Origin: Georhizobium profundi
GTDB lineage: Bacteria; Pseudomonadota; Alphaproteobacteria; Rhizobiales; Rhizobiaceae
Length of the DNA: 64,000 bases
Direction of reading: 5' to 3'
Assembly: GCF_003952725.1 (NCBI RefSeq)
Contig: NZ_CP032509.1
Coordinates: 3,558,001 to 3,622,000, forward strand
The position numbers and the translations under genes are program-made. This document shows positions 30,140 through 39,529 of this stretch, one piece after another. Under the pieces are notes generated by a model. The model made no database searches, had not been told where the DNA came from, and saw only the letters and a program-made list of their open reading frames with translations. The stretch's first letter is position 1; each line of letters begins with the position of its first letter.

Positions 30140-30236
30140 CACGACGCGCCCTTCGACAGTCTTTGAGACTGCTCGAACAAGGCTAGGCGTCGTGATTCCG
30201 AAGCTGAACGATCAATAAGACAGAAATAAATCTGTC
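30140..30236 (+). other. Structured 5' leader of the acidic repeat protein gene
   Basis: A compound hairpin is predicted. The outer stem is CACGACGC (30140-30147) with GCGTCGTG (30187-30194). An inner GCC/GGC follows, then the inner stem TTCGA-CAGTCT (30152-30162), loop TTG, AGACTG-C-TCGAA (30166-30177). That is about 22 base pairs in all. A second hairpin, GACAGA-AATAAA-TCTGTC (30219-30236), lies 14 nt before the ribosome site. No U-tract follows, so these are not terminators. I do not recognise a known RNA family. Confidence 0.6.
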
Positions 30237-30260
30237 ACCGAGATTCTCAGGAGAACGACT

Positions 30261-30662
30261 TTGACCAAGGTTATCGCACTTCTTACCGCTACGCTGATGT
30301 CTTCCGCAGCGATTGCCGCCCCAATGGTTGGCGATCACAGCGCAACCGATCGCGCAGAAGCGCCGATCATCCTTGCACAGGCAGCCGACAACAACGCCGA
30401 CGCTGGCGAATCGCCGGATGGCCCGATCATCGAAGAAGAAGACACTGAAGTCATGGGCACCACGACGGGCCCGGACGAAGAGCAGGCTGACAATGACGGC
30501 GATGATGGTGAATCGCCTTCGGCAGCAGTCGTCGATGACGAAGAACTGATCGACGAAGATGCTTCCGGCGTCACCACCGGCCCTGATGCTTCGCAGGCTG
30601 ACAACGACATGTCAGAAGGCGAGACGCCGCGTGGTCCGGTCGTCGACGGCGCCGCACAGTAA
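30261..30662 (+). CDS. Secreted acidic protein with three internal repeats
   Basis: 133 residues, function unknown. Residues 1-20 are a signal peptide (MTKVIALLTATLMSSAAIAA). The mature part is extremely acidic: no Lys and only two Arg (31, 124). Three imperfect repeats begin at Gln40, Gln75 and Gln112, spaced 35-37 residues, with pattern QADND...GE(S/T)P.GP(I/V)(I/V)(D/E), joined by TTGPD segments. No Cys is present and the protein is probably disordered. TTG 30261 is the start, with AGGAG 8 nt upstream. The predicted EcfG promoter suggests stress induction. Metal or cation binding would fit the composition but is not shown. Confidence 0.85.
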   Translation: MTKVIALLTATLMSSAAIAAPMVGDHSATDRAEAPIILAQAADNNADAGESPDGPIIEEEDTEVMGTTTGPDEEQADNDGDDGESPSAAVVDDEELIDEDASGVTTGPDASQADNDMSEGETPRGPVVDGAAQ

Positions 30663-30686
30663 GCTAACGTCAATTTCTATTCTAAG

Positions 30687-30714
30687 AAGGCCGGGCTTTT
30701 TGTCCGGCCTTTTT
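30687..30714 (+). terminator. Rho-independent terminator of the acidic repeat protein gene
   Basis: AAGGCCGG (30687-30694), a 9-nt loop, CCGGCCTT (30704-30711) and a T-run to 30714. It lies 25 nt after the stop and between this gene and convergent ubiA. Confidence 0.85.
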
Positions 30715-30724
30715 CATATCACCG

Positions 30725-31690
30725 TCAGGCTGTCAGCCGGAATGCCGCACCTGCAAGCAATCCCGCGAAGAGCAGCGCGCCGACGACCGTGTTCGATTTA
30801 AACAGTTTCAGGCACTCGTCGGGATTGTCGATGTCGAGCTTTCGCGTTTGGAAGACGAAATGCGCTGCTGCTGCTGCGAGGCCGAGATAGACCACCACAT
30901 GCACACCGGTCAGCACGAAAGACGCCAGCATGCAGAGCACGGCAGCCCCATAGAGACGATCCAGCCACACCTTCGTTCGATCCCCGAAGAGCAAAGCGGT
31001 GGAACGCACACCAACCAGCGCGTCATCTTCCTTGTCCTGATGCGCATAGATCGTGTCGTAGCCAATCGTCCAAAGGATCGCCCCGACATAGAGGATGACG
31101 GGCGCCACTGACAGTGTGCCGAAAGCCGTCGCCCATCCCATGAGCGCGCCCCAGGAAAAGGCGAGGCCAAGAAAGAATTGCGGCCAGTCGGTGAAGCGCT
31201 TTGCAAATGGATAGATTGCGACAAAGGCGAGCGAGGCGAAGCCGAGGACGATCGCGAAGCCGTTGAACGACAAAAGGATGAGAAGCCCGACAAGCGACTG
31301 CAGCAGGATGAAGATCTGCGCCTGGCCGCGGCTCACCCGACCGGACGGCAGCGGACGCGATCGTGTTCGCGCCACTTTGGCATCGATCTTGTGGTCGACG
31401 AGATCGTTATATGTACATCCTGCACCCCGCATGGCGATCGCACCGATTGTAAAGAGCACGCAGTGGCGCACCAGATCGCCAAGCGTATACCCCGCTTCGA
31501 GCGCACCGGGCATGTTGCCGGCGAGCGCCGCCGACCAGAGGCACGGCCACAGGAGCAGCTGCCAGCCGATCGGCCGGTCCCAGCGGGCAAGCTGCGCATA
31601 GGGCCACAGGGTGCGCGGCAGCACCTTGTAGACGAAGTTTCCGGATGGTGCGTCGGCGACGCGGTCGCCCATATGGGATGTGTCGTTCAT
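30725..31690 (-). CDS. ubiA: 4-hydroxybenzoate octaprenyltransferase
   Basis: Membrane prenyltransferase that joins the polyprenyl tail to 4-hydroxybenzoate in ubiquinone synthesis. The 321 residues have about nine helices. The first Asp motif is NDLVDHKIDAKVARTRSRPL and the second YAHQDKEDDALVG; the substrate loop ARTRSRPLPSGR is typical of UbiA rather than of CtaB. A polyprenyl diphosphate synthase that could supply its substrate is encoded at 39.9 kb. The gene stands alone on the minus strand. Confidence 0.95.
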   Translation of the reverse strand: MNDTSHMGDRVADAPSGNFVYKVLPRTLWPYAQLARWDRPIGWQLLLWPCLWSAALAGNMPGALEAGYTLGDLVRHCVLFTIGAIAMRGAGCTYNDLVDHKIDAKVARTRSRPLPSGRVSRGQAQIFILLQSLVGLLILLSFNGFAIVLGFASLAFVAIYPFAKRFTDWPQFFLGLAFSWGALMGWATAFGTLSVAPVILYVGAILWTIGYDTIYAHQDKEDDALVGVRSTALLFGDRTKVWLDRLYGAAVLCMLASFVLTGVHVVVYLGLAAAAAHFVFQTRKLDIDNPDECLKLFKSNTVVGALLFAGLLAGAAFRLTA

Positions 31691-31757
31691 GCCGGATCAG
31701 TGGCAGCGGGACCTTGCGCGGTCAAGGCTCACCTGCCCGGCTGTCGAGCGTCCTCCT

Positions 31758-31805
31758 GACCCGCCCTGTTGGCCCGCCTCTTGGCCCACCCTCTTGACCC
31801 AGTTG
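31758..31805. repeat. Degenerate pyrimidine-rich repeat ahead of purD
   Basis: About four imperfect 9-14-bp units built on (G/A)CCC(G/A)CC(C)T(C/G)TTG run through the 168-bp ubiA-purD gap. Units vary in length and sequence, so it looks like decayed slippage rather than an operator array. Confidence 0.4.
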
Positions 31806-31858
31806 CCCTCGCAGGCTTTACCCACCCGCAACACTGACCTGCCGGGGACTTGAGCTTC

Positions 31859-33127
31859 ATGAACGTGCTTCTCATCGGATCGGGTGGCCGCGAACATGCG
31901 CTCGCCTGGAAGATCGCCGCCTCCCCGTTGCTCGGCCGCCTATATGCCGCCCCCGGCAATCCGGGCATCGCGGAAGAAGCCGAGATCGTCGCGCTGAACG
32001 CCGCCGACAACGATGCCGTGGTGGCGTTCTGCCGCGAAAACAGCGTCGACCTCGTCGTGGTCGGCCCGGAAGCCCCCCTGGTTGCCGGCCTCGTTGATGC
32101 GCTCGATGACGCCGGCATCGCCGCTTTCGGCCCGACGAGCGCTGCCGCGCAGCTCGAAGGCTCCAAGGGCTTCACCAAGGATCTGTGCGCGGAATATTCC
32201 ATCCCGACCGGCGCCTACGAGCGTTTCAACAATGCGCCCAAGGCCAAGGCCTATGTCCGTGCGCAGGGCGCGCCGATCGTCATCAAGGCCGATGGACTGG
32301 CCGCCGGCAAAGGCGTGACCGTCGCCATGACGCTCGACGAGGCGCTGGCCGCCATCGACGATTGTTTCGAAGGTGCCTTTGGTGATGCCGGAGCCGAAGT
32401 GGTGGCCGAAGCCTTTCTCGATGGCGAGGAAGCGAGCTTCTTCTGCCTCTGCGACGGCGAAACCGCCCTGCCACTCACCAGCGCACAGGACCACAAGCGC
32501 GTTGGCGATGGCGACACGGGCCCCAACACCGGCGGCATGGGCGCCTATTCGCCCGCTCCCGTGATGACGCCCGAGATGGTTGAGCGCACCATGCGCGAGA
32601 TCATCGAGCCGACGCTGCGTGGGATGAAGGCGCGCGGCATGCCGTTCAAGGGCGTGCTCTATGCCGGCCTGATGATCACCGACAAAGGCCCCGAGCTCAT
32701 CGAGTACAATGTGCGGTTCGGCGATCCGGAATGCCAGGTGATGATGATGCGGCTGAAGGACGACATCCTGCTTCTGATGAAGGCGGCTGCTGACGGAACC
32801 CTGTCGACCATGAGCGCGCGCTGGCACGACGATGTGGCGCTGACCGTGGTGATGGCCGCCAATGGCTATCCCGGCGCCTACACGAAGGGCACGCCGATTA
32901 AGGGCATTGCCGAAGCTGACGCGGTCGAAGGCGCGAAGGTGTTCCATGCCGGAACGGCGCTGAGTGACGGACGGCTGACGGCCAATGGCGGGCGAGTGCT
33001 CAACGTGTCCGCCATGGCAAAGGATGTCGCCGGCGCCCGAGACCGCGCCTATCAGGCGGTCGACCGCATTTCGTGGCCGGACGGGTTCTGCCGGCGCGAC
33101 ATCGGCTGGCGGGCGCTCGATCGCTGA
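31859..33127 (+). CDS. purD: Phosphoribosylamine-glycine ligase
   Basis: ATP-grasp enzyme that makes glycinamide ribonucleotide, step two of purine synthesis. 422 residues. The N-domain starts [18 protein letters not shown]. The ATP-grasp core has [44 protein letters not shown] and [12 protein letters not shown] with metal-binding residues. The frame continues upstream to 31850 (TTG), but the ATG is the usual start. No other pur gene is adjacent. Confidence 0.97.
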   Translation: MNVLLIGSGGREHALAWKIAASPLLGRLYAAPGNPGIAEEAEIVALNAADNDAVVAFCRENSVDLVVVGPEAPLVAGLVDALDDAGIAAFGPTSAAAQLEGSKGFTKDLCAEYSIPTGAYERFNNAPKAKAYVRAQGAPIVIKADGLAAGKGVTVAMTLDEALAAIDDCFEGAFGDAGAEVVAEAFLDGEEASFFCLCDGETALPLTSAQDHKRVGDGDTGPNTGGMGAYSPAPVMTPEMVERTMREIIEPTLRGMKARGMPFKGVLYAGLMITDKGPELIEYNVRFGDPECQVMMMRLKDDILLLMKAAADGTLSTMSARWHDDVALTVVMAANGYPGAYTKGTPIKGIAEADAVEGAKVFHAGTALSDGRLTANGGRVLNVSAMAKDVAGARDRAYQAVDRISWPDGFCRRDIGWRALDR

Positions 33128-33240
33128 GCCGCTAAGGGATCATTAAGCACTTTCCGACACCGGATCGAAAGGTGAAGCCGCTACCCTCGCGGCCAAATCC
33201 GCCTTCGTGTCGAGGCGGCCAGGCTTATCGAGGGTCGATC

Positions 33241-33726
33241 ATGTTGCGCGTAGTCTTCGCAGTCTCCTTGGTTTCTGTGGCATGCTTGCCGGCGGCAGCG
33301 CAGTCTGTCGAAACCTGGCAGCCGCGCGAGCCGGGCTTTTCCAGCGTGGACGTGATCACCTGCACCACCTGCCCTGAGAAGCGGCAGACCCAGGCCGAGA
33401 TCGACTTGATGGCGCTTCAAGCGCAAGGCGCACGTACGTTTCAGGAGAACGGCGTAGAAAAGGTCGCGCGTAGCGACAACATGCTGGGTGGTACGCCCGT
33501 CGTCACGATCACGAGCGCAGACCTGCTTTATGGCAAACAACGTCCCATGGCTGCTGCGGCTTCGACCGAGCCGGCCGGCGACGAAGCGGTCGAAATCATC
33601 GCTCCCGCCATGCCGGCACCGAGCGCCACGCTCGATATCCCGGCACAGGGCATCGACATGGAGGCGCAGACGTCATCGCTTTCCGGATCGATGAGCGCAA
33701 CCAGCTTCGAGCTTCGCCTGAACTGA
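33241..33726 (+). CDS. Secreted HPE1-like domain protein
   Basis: 161 residues with a signal peptide (about 1-20, ending AAAQ). The domain that follows has the layout I associate with the HPE1-like family of rhizobia (plant virulence effector HPE1-like): SVDVITCTTCPEK with a CxxC, then ENGVEKVARSDNMLGGTPVV, where NG-E-K-R and LGG-PVV are the conserved points. The C-terminal 55 residues are Ala/Pro/Met-rich and variable. ATG 33241 has GAGGG 6 nt upstream. The family name derives from one plant pathogen, so a virulence role is not implied. Probably periplasmic. Confidence 0.7.
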   Translation: MLRVVFAVSLVSVACLPAAAQSVETWQPREPGFSSVDVITCTTCPEKRQTQAEIDLMALQAQGARTFQENGVEKVARSDNMLGGTPVVTITSADLLYGKQRPMAAAASTEPAGDEAVEIIAPAMPAPSATLDIPAQGIDMEAQTSSLSGSMSATSFELRLN

Positions 33727-33745
33727 TCCGGGCGTCCGCCGAAGT

Positions 33746-34123
33746 CTAGCGGCAGACGCCCTTCGCCAGCGCGCTCTGGATACCGGCGACGTTCGACTTG
33801 CGGTCGAGCGTCTTTACGATCGGCGCGCCCTGGCCTGAAATCCAGACCTTCATCTCGGCGTCCATGTCGAACGAACCGTTGTTCTCGACCGAGAACACGG
33901 TGATCGACTTATACGGGATCGACAGATATTCGCGCTTGCGCCCGGTCATGCCCTGCTTGTCGATCAGGATGATACGGCGGTCGGTGAAGATCATCTGATC
34001 GCGGATGATCTGGAAGCCGAGTTCGACTTCCTCGCCATCCGCCAGGATCGGCCGCAATTCCTCCGTCACGCCTGCGATGTCGAGGTCGGACGCGTGGCCG
34101 AGCAGGCCGCTGAACAGTCCCAT
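33746..34123 (-). CDS. PH domain-containing protein (bacterial bPH_1 type)
   Basis: A 125-residue protein consisting almost entirely of one bacterial pleckstrin-homology domain. Recognisable points are FTDRRIILIDKQGMTGRKRE and YLSIPYKSITVFSVEN, followed by DMDAEMKVWISGQG. No signal peptide or membrane helix is visible. Bacterial PH proteins of this size form rings, but their roles are mostly unknown. GGAG lies 8 nt before ATG 34123. It ends at a hairpin that overlaps its stop codon and faces the HPE1-like gene. Confidence 0.88.
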   Translation of the reverse strand: MGLFSGLLGHASDLDIAGVTEELRPILADGEEVELGFQIIRDQMIFTDRRIILIDKQGMTGRKREYLSIPYKSITVFSVENNGSFDMDAEMKVWISGQGAPIVKTLDRKSNVAGIQSALAKGVCR

Positions 34124-34187
34124 GCGCTTGTCTCCAGATTGCCCCTGCGAAATTTCGCAGGAGAAACGTCAGGGACTGTTATTGGTT

Positions 34188-36428
34188 TCAGCCCACGATG
34201 CGTGAGAAATCGGCAACCTGCGCGGTGGCGGAGCGAATACGCGCCAGAAGCGCCAGCCGGTTGGCCCGAACGCTGTCATCCTCGTCATTTACGAGGACAT
34301 GTTCGAAGAATGAATCAATCGGCTCACGCAATGCCGCAAGCGCGCGCATGGCGGACGAATAGTCTTCATTCTGAACCGCTTGGCCGGCTTCGCTCTCGGT
34401 TTGAATCACCGCGTTGAAGAGATGCTTCTCTTCGTTCGTGCGCAGGAGTGCGGGATCGACCGCATCGGCGACAACAGTGCCCTTCTTCTCCTCCGCCGCC
34501 AGAATGTTCGCCGCCCGCTTGGTGCCGGCGAGAAGGTTTTTCCCCTCTTCCGTTTCAAGCAGTTGGCCGAGCGCCTGAACACGCTGGGAGACGGCGAGGA
34601 GGTCGTCAGCCTCAGGCGTGATGACAGCGTCGATCAGATCGTGCCGGGCGCCCTGGTCGCGCAGGTAAACCTTGAGGCGATCGTGGAAGAAGGAGAGGAG
34701 ATTTTCGAACGTTGACTGGCCTTCATCGATTTTGCCGGCTTTGATTTGTGCCGCCTCGTCCAATTGCTGACGCATCAACGCAAGTTCAGCTGATGACTTT
34801 CGGTCGATATTGCGCTTGAACTGATCCCACATACGCTCCTCAACGAGACGAAGGGGAAGCCTCACGCCATTCTCCAGCACCAGCCGGATAACCCCAAGCG
34901 CCGCACGCCGCAGCGCATAGGGATCCTTGCTCCCCGTCGGCTTCTCGTCGATCGCCCAGAAGCCGACCAGCAGATCAAGCTTGTCGGCGAGCGCCACGGC
35001 GATGGTGACCGGGTCGCGCGGCACCGTATCAGTCGGGCCGAGCGGCTTGTAGTGATCTTCGATGGCGGCTGCGACTGCCGGGTTCTCGCCCTGCAGCTCG
35101 GCATAGCGGCGGCCCATCAGGCCTTGCAGCTCGGGGAATTCGCCGACGGCGTCGGTGGTCAGATCCGCCTTGGCGAGCACGGCGGCGCGGTCGGCAAGAT
35201 CAGGATTGGCGCCGACGATCGGAGCCAGTTCACGCGCCAGGCGCCGGATGCGCTCGACGCGCTCCCCTTGCGTGCCGAGCTTGGCATGAAAAGTCACGCC
35301 GAGATGGTCGAGTTTCGCCATCCGCTGGTCGAGCGGCTTCATCAAATCGATACCAAACTTTTCAGCTGACCCCTTCAGCGTATCGAGGTCGGGCAGATCG
35401 CCCTGGTCGGACTGCCAGAAATAGAGCGCGTCGGAGAGGCGCGCGCGCACGACCTTGCCGTTGCCGTGGATGATTTCCTTGCCGCCATCGCTCGCCTCGA
35501 TGTTGGCGACGAGGATGAACCGGTTCGCCAGCCCCTCGCCCGGCTGCGGACGGAGCACGAAGCATTTCTGGTTGGCCTTGATCGTCAGCCGGATGACTTC
35601 CGGCGGGATCGACAGGAAATCCTCGTCGAACGAGCCCATGAGCACAACCGGCCACTCGACGAGACCGGAGACCTCTTCAAGCAGCGCCTCGTCCTCGACC
35701 AGTTCGAGACCCGAGGCGAAGGCAAGGTTTTTCGCGTCCGTGGCAATGATTTCCTTGCGCCGCGCGGGGTCGAGCACGACCTTCGCCTTCATCAGCTTGT
35801 CGGCGTAGTCATCGAAGCGGCGCACGGTCATCGCGTCGGGGGCATGGAAGCGATGGCCGTAGGTCACGTTGCCGGCGCGAATGCCGTCGATCTCGAAATC
35901 GACCACGACCGGCTCTTCCGTCTCCGGCCCGAAGGTGCAGACGATGGACTGCAGCGGGCGCACCCAGCGCAGCGATCCGGGCTTTGCAGAGGCCTTGCCC
36001 CAGCGCATCGATTTCGGCCACGGGAAATCGCGGATGATGCCGGGCATGACATCGGCAATGATCGCTTCGGCAGCGCGGCCCGGCTTCTCGATGATCGCGA
36101 CGTAGAACTCACCCTTCTTCGGGTCGGAGACAATCTTCGCCTGGCCGATGGAGGCGAGCCCTGCCCCGCGTAGGAAACCTTCGATCGCCTTTTCCGGCGC
36201 GTCGGTGCGCGGTCCCTTGCGCTCTTCCTTGAGATCGGCCGACTTCGCCGTCAGGCCGCGAATGTCGAGCGTTAGCCGGCGCGGCGTCCAATATTCCTGC
36301 GCTCCTTCGTATGTCAGCCCCGCATCCACCAGCGCATCCGTCACCAGCTTGCGCAGATCGCCAGCAGCCTTGCGCTGCATGCGAGCAGGAATTTCCTCGG
36401 AACGAAGTTCAAGCAGAAGATCGGGCAT
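34188..36428 (-). CDS. glyS: Glycyl-tRNA synthetase beta subunit
   Basis: Large subunit of the alpha2-beta2 (bacterial type) glycyl-tRNA synthetase, involved in tRNA binding. 746 residues, slightly longer than the roughly 690 of E. coli GlyS. It begins [20 protein letters not shown], the standard start of the subunit. An HD-like region ([18 protein letters not shown]) and a C-terminal anticodon-binding domain (FFEHVLVND) follow. It lies 36 bp downstream of glyQ on the minus strand, forming the glyQS operon. Confidence 0.97.
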   Translation of the reverse strand: MPDLLLELRSEEIPARMQRKAAGDLRKLVTDALVDAGLTYEGAQEYWTPRRLTLDIRGLTAKSADLKEERKGPRTDAPEKAIEGFLRGAGLASIGQAKIVSDPKKGEFYVAIIEKPGRAAEAIIADVMPGIIRDFPWPKSMRWGKASAKPGSLRWVRPLQSIVCTFGPETEEPVVVDFEIDGIRAGNVTYGHRFHAPDAMTVRRFDDYADKLMKAKVVLDPARRKEIIATDAKNLAFASGLELVEDEALLEEVSGLVEWPVVLMGSFDEDFLSIPPEVIRLTIKANQKCFVLRPQPGEGLANRFILVANIEASDGGKEIIHGNGKVVRARLSDALYFWQSDQGDLPDLDTLKGSAEKFGIDLMKPLDQRMAKLDHLGVTFHAKLGTQGERVERIRRLARELAPIVGANPDLADRAAVLAKADLTTDAVGEFPELQGLMGRRYAELQGENPAVAAAIEDHYKPLGPTDTVPRDPVTIAVALADKLDLLVGFWAIDEKPTGSKDPYALRRAALGVIRLVLENGVRLPLRLVEERMWDQFKRNIDRKSSAELALMRQQLDEAAQIKAGKIDEGQSTFENLLSFFHDRLKVYLRDQGARHDLIDAVITPEADDLLAVSQRVQALGQLLETEEGKNLLAGTKRAANILAAEEKKGTVVADAVDPALLRTNEEKHLFNAVIQTESEAGQAVQNEDYSSAMRALAALREPIDSFFEHVLVNDEDDSVRANRLALLARIRSATAQVADFSRIVG

Positions 36429-36464
36429 GGGTGTATCCGAAATAAAAGGAAGGCGAGCCAGCCG

Positions 36465-37412
36465 TCAGGCTGCGGCGGCGATCGATGCTCCGCCGGCATC
36501 GGTCAGGAGGAACGCTTCGCCGCACGCCTTGGAGAGATTGCGGACGCGCAGGATGTAGCTCTGGCGTTCCGTGACGGAGATCACGCCGCGCGCGTCCAGC
36601 AGGTTGAAGACGTGGCTTGCCTTGATGCACTGGTCGTAGGCGGGCAATACGCATTTGTGCAGGCGCTGATTGGCGTTGTCGCCCGGCGCTCCCGCTTGCA
36701 GCAAAGCCTGGCATTCCGCTTCGGCATCCTCGAAGTGCTTGAGGAGCATCTTCGTGTTGGCGAATTCGAAATTGTGCCTCGAATATTCCTGCTCGGCCTG
36801 CAGGAAGATGTCGCCATAGGTGACTTTCTCGTCGCCTTCGCGGCCGTTGAAATTGAGGTCGTAGACGCTGTCGACGCCCTGCACATACATGGCCAGGCGT
36901 TCCAGGCCGTAGGTCAGCTCGCCGGCGACGGGCGCGCATTCGATGCCGCAGACCTGCTGGAAATAGGTGAACTGCGACACTTCCATGCCGTCGCACCAGC
37001 ATTCCCAGCCGAGCCCCCAGGCACCGAGCGTCGGGCTTTCCCAATCGTCTTCCACGAAGCGGATGTCATGCAGCATCGGGTCGAGACCGATCGCCTTCAG
37101 CGAGCCGAGATAGAGCTCCTGCAGGTTCGGCGGCGATGGCTTCAGGATGACCTGGTACTGGTAATAGTGCTGCAACCGGTTCGGGTTTTCGCCGTAGCGT
37201 CCGTCAGTCGGGCGGCGCGAGGGCTGCACATAGGCAGCGTTCCATGGCTTCGGACCAAGGGCACGCAGCGTCGTTGCCGGATGGAACGTCCCGGCGCCGA
37301 CTTCCATGTCGTAGGGCTGCAGCACGACGCAGCCATAGCTTGCCCAGTAGTTGTGGAGCGTCAGGATCAGGCCCTGAAACGAGCGCGTGGGGTTCATGTG
37401 GTCGGTGGTCAT
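36465..37412 (-). CDS. glyQ: Glycyl-tRNA synthetase alpha subunit
   Basis: Catalytic subunit of the tetrameric glycyl-tRNA synthetase (class II core). 315 residues from ATG 37412; the frame is open further upstream, but the family starts near [18 protein letters not shown]. Motifs include [37 protein letters not shown] (motif 2) and [14 protein letters not shown] (motif 3). GGGA lies upstream of the ATG. The C-terminus ends in a short Ala-rich tail. First gene of glyQS. Confidence 0.97.
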   Translation of the reverse strand: MTTDHMNPTRSFQGLILTLHNYWASYGCVVLQPYDMEVGAGTFHPATTLRALGPKPWNAAYVQPSRRPTDGRYGENPNRLQHYYQYQVILKPSPPNLQELYLGSLKAIGLDPMLHDIRFVEDDWESPTLGAWGLGWECWCDGMEVSQFTYFQQVCGIECAPVAGELTYGLERLAMYVQGVDSVYDLNFNGREGDEKVTYGDIFLQAEQEYSRHNFEFANTKMLLKHFEDAEAECQALLQAGAPGDNANQRLHKCVLPAYDQCIKASHVFNLLDARGVISVTERQSYILRVRNLSKACGEAFLLTDAGGASIAAAA

Positions 37413-37527
37413 GACATGTCCCGGTCCGGTCAAGCTTGGTGTGGCGGCATCCGCCTCAAAGGTCGCGGGACAGGTGCCACGCAGGCTATCGCCGGTCAAG
37501 CGGCGGCGGCAGCCGAAGCACCGCCGG

Positions 37528-37725
37528 TCAGTCCGTCTTGTCGCGTTTTTCCAGCCGGTACTCGCCCGTCACGGGATCCTTGACCAGCGTTCCGGTCGAG
37601 CGGTTTTCCGCTTCCTTTTCGGCCTGGCGGACACGGGCATTCACGCGCTCGGCCTCCTTCAGCAGGCGGCGATAGCCATACCAGGCAATCGCCCCCACCG
37701 CTGCCAAAAGCAGGATCTGCGGCAT
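37528..37725 (-). CDS. Small membrane-anchored hypothetical protein
   Basis: 65 residues: one N-terminal hydrophobic helix ([20 protein letters not shown]) and then a charged, helical and partly coiled tail with [20 protein letters not shown] 37725 has GGAG 6 nt upstream. It sits 23 bp after the S49 peptidase gene on the same strand and 115 bp before glyQ. Small proteins of this layout are common at this locus in rhizobia. Function is unknown; the VKDPVTGEY segment looks like a conserved recognition stretch. Confidence 0.75.
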   Translation of the reverse strand: MPQILLLAAVGAIAWYGYRRLLKEAERVNARVRQAEKEAENRSTGTLVKDPVTGEYRLEKRDKTD

Positions 37726-37748
37726 TCTTGTCTCCGGGAGATCAGTCT

Positions 37749-38615
37749 TCACAAGCCGTAACGGCCCCAGATTGCCTTGTTTTCCAATGCATCCGCAACA
37801 CCCTGCGTCGCACTTGCGGCAATAGTTTGAGCGAAATCGTCGCTGCCGATGGAAGCCGGAATGCGGCCGCCGAAGAGGCCGCGCCGAGGCGCGATCAGGC
37901 GTGTGCGCATCTTTTCGCCGTAACGGGCCTTGAGAAAGCCGTGCATGTCGCCGAGCTCATCCACGAGCCCAAGCTCGCGGCCCTTCACGCCGGACCAGAA
38001 CAGTCCGTTGAAAAGCGTGTCATCGTCAGCCGCGAGCTTGCCTTGGCGGCGCGCCTTGACGAGATCGATGAACGTGGCATGCACATCGCGCTGCAGCGAC
38101 TTCAGGTGCTCCACGTCGGTTTCCTTCTCCGGCTGGAACGGGTCGAGCGACACTTTGCTCTGGCCGGCGGTGTAGACGCGGCGCTCCACGCCGATCTTTT
38201 TCAGCAGTTCGGGGAAACCGAACGAGGCCGAGACGACGCCGATCGATCCAACGATGGAGGACGGGTCGGCGATGATCTCGTCGCCGGCAAGCGCGATCAT
38301 ATAGCCGCCGGACGCAGCGACGTCCTCCACGAAGATGTGGACGCGCTTCTGCTTCTCCTCGGCCAGATCGCGAATGCGCTTGAAGATAAGCCGCGACTGC
38401 ACGGGTGACCCGCCTGGCGAATTGACGATGATGGCGACGGCAGGCGAGCGCTTCATCGAAAAGGCCTTGTCCAGGCTTCCGGCGACGCTTGCCAGGTTCA
38501 GGGCAGGACGAAACTGGCTTCCACCGGTCATGATCGTTCCCTGCAGGCGGACGACTGGGATGATCGTGAGGTCCTTCTTCATCCGCCGGGGGAGAAGTGC
38601 GTCATAGAAAGCCAT
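37749..38615 (-). CDS. S49 family peptidase (SppA/SohB-like, no membrane anchor)
   Basis: Serine protease of the SppA clan, 288 residues, one catalytic domain. The nucleophile Ser is in VAASGGYMIALAGDEI and the Lys general base lies downstream near FPELLKKIGVERR. NSPGGSPVQS is the oxyanion-side motif. Family members are usually membrane-anchored. Here the N-terminus (MAFYDALLPRRMKKDL) has neither a signal peptide nor an evident helix, so it is probably cytosolic and multimeric. ATG 38615 is chosen with AAGGCGG upstream; the open frame extends further without homology. Confidence 0.92.
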   Translation of the reverse strand: MAFYDALLPRRMKKDLTIIPVVRLQGTIMTGGSQFRPALNLASVAGSLDKAFSMKRSPAVAIIVNSPGGSPVQSRLIFKRIRDLAEEKQKRVHIFVEDVAASGGYMIALAGDEIIADPSSIVGSIGVVSASFGFPELLKKIGVERRVYTAGQSKVSLDPFQPEKETDVEHLKSLQRDVHATFIDLVKARRQGKLAADDDTLFNGLFWSGVKGRELGLVDELGDMHGFLKARYGEKMRTRLIAPRRGLFGGRIPASIGSDDFAQTIAASATQGVADALENKAIWGRYGL

Positions 38616-38727
38616 TGCGCCGCCTTGCCTGTTTGAAGGTTCTTGTCTTGGGAGATGTATGTGCCGTCCTGCCAAACGCAATGGCGCTCAGTCAGTTGCA
38701 GCGATCGTGCATCACGTGGCGGCCCGC

Positions 38728-39522
38728 TTAGCGGGGATAGTCGCACAGCCCGTTGTTCAGGGCGTCGACAGCCGGCGAAAAAGCATGGCTTTCGCCCTCG
38801 TGCATCACCAGCGGGGAGCGCAGGATGAGGGATGCCCTGCTTCCCTTGATCGCGGTGACGAGGATGCGGATCGCCGGTTCGCCCACACGCGGATGGATAG
38901 GCGTGACCTGGAGGCCACCGAAGCGGCGCCCGCATGCGGCGATGACGTCGCCGATCGAGACGGGCCTCGCGATGAGGGACAACTGCCCGCCGGGCTTGGC
39001 GATCGCGCATGCCGTGCGAATCCAGTTTTCGAACAGGCCTGTCGGCATGGCATGGGCTTCGGCCTTTATCCGGTCCGGCGTCTGGCGGTCTGCTTCCGGA
39101 TTGAAGGGCGGGTTCATGACGACATGCTCGAAGGCATCGTCCTTGAGGCCCGCAGCGACACGCGCCCGCCCGGTCAGCGTCACGTCCGCCTCGACGATAT
39201 CGACGCGATCGCGCAAATGCCGGTTCTGTTCGAGAGCGAGCGATCTGCGGGCGAAATCCGCCATCATCGCGGAGCGCTCGAACAGCGTGACTTGCAGTGC
39301 GCCAACGCGCGAAGAAGCTGCGAGACCGGCGGCGCCAGCACCGGCGCCGAGATCGGCGAGATGGCCTTTGGCCGATCCAGGCACCATCGCGGCCAGAAGC
39401 ATGGCATCCATGCCGGCGCGATGGCCCCTGCCCTTCGGCTGCACGAGCGAAAAGCCGCCGCGATGGAAGGCGTCGACTGTCTCGGAGAATTGATCGTCTT
39501 TAAGGGCAGAAGATCCGGTCAC
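38728..39522 (-). CDS. SAM-dependent methyltransferase (TrmN6-like)
   Basis: 264 residues with a Rossmann methyltransferase fold (HLADLGAGAGAAGLAAS) and the N6-adenine signature VMNPPFNPEADR. Its closest well-known relatives are tRNA1(Val) A37 N6-methyltransferases (TrmN6/YfiC). The NPPF motif shows an amino-group methylase, but substrate identity (tRNA or protein) is not certain. It begins with GTG 39522. It follows the DUF2007 gene by 7 nt, so the two are likely cotranscribed. Confidence 0.9.
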   Translation of the reverse strand: MTGSSALKDDQFSETVDAFHRGGFSLVQPKGRGHRAGMDAMLLAAMVPGSAKGHLADLGAGAGAAGLAASSRVGALQVTLFERSAMMADFARRSLALEQNRHLRDRVDIVEADVTLTGRARVAAGLKDDAFEHVVMNPPFNPEADRQTPDRIKAEAHAMPTGLFENWIRTACAIAKPGGQLSLIARPVSIGDVIAACGRRFGGLQVTPIHPRVGEPAIRILVTAIKGSRASLILRSPLVMHEGESHAFSPAVDALNNGLCDYPR

Positions 39523-39529
39523 CGAACTC

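Noticed and set aside
33730..33761. Bidirectional terminator between the HPE1-like and PH-domain genes
   Set aside because: A 12-bp stem with one mismatch exists, but it overlaps the PH gene stop codon and neither strand has a U-tract.
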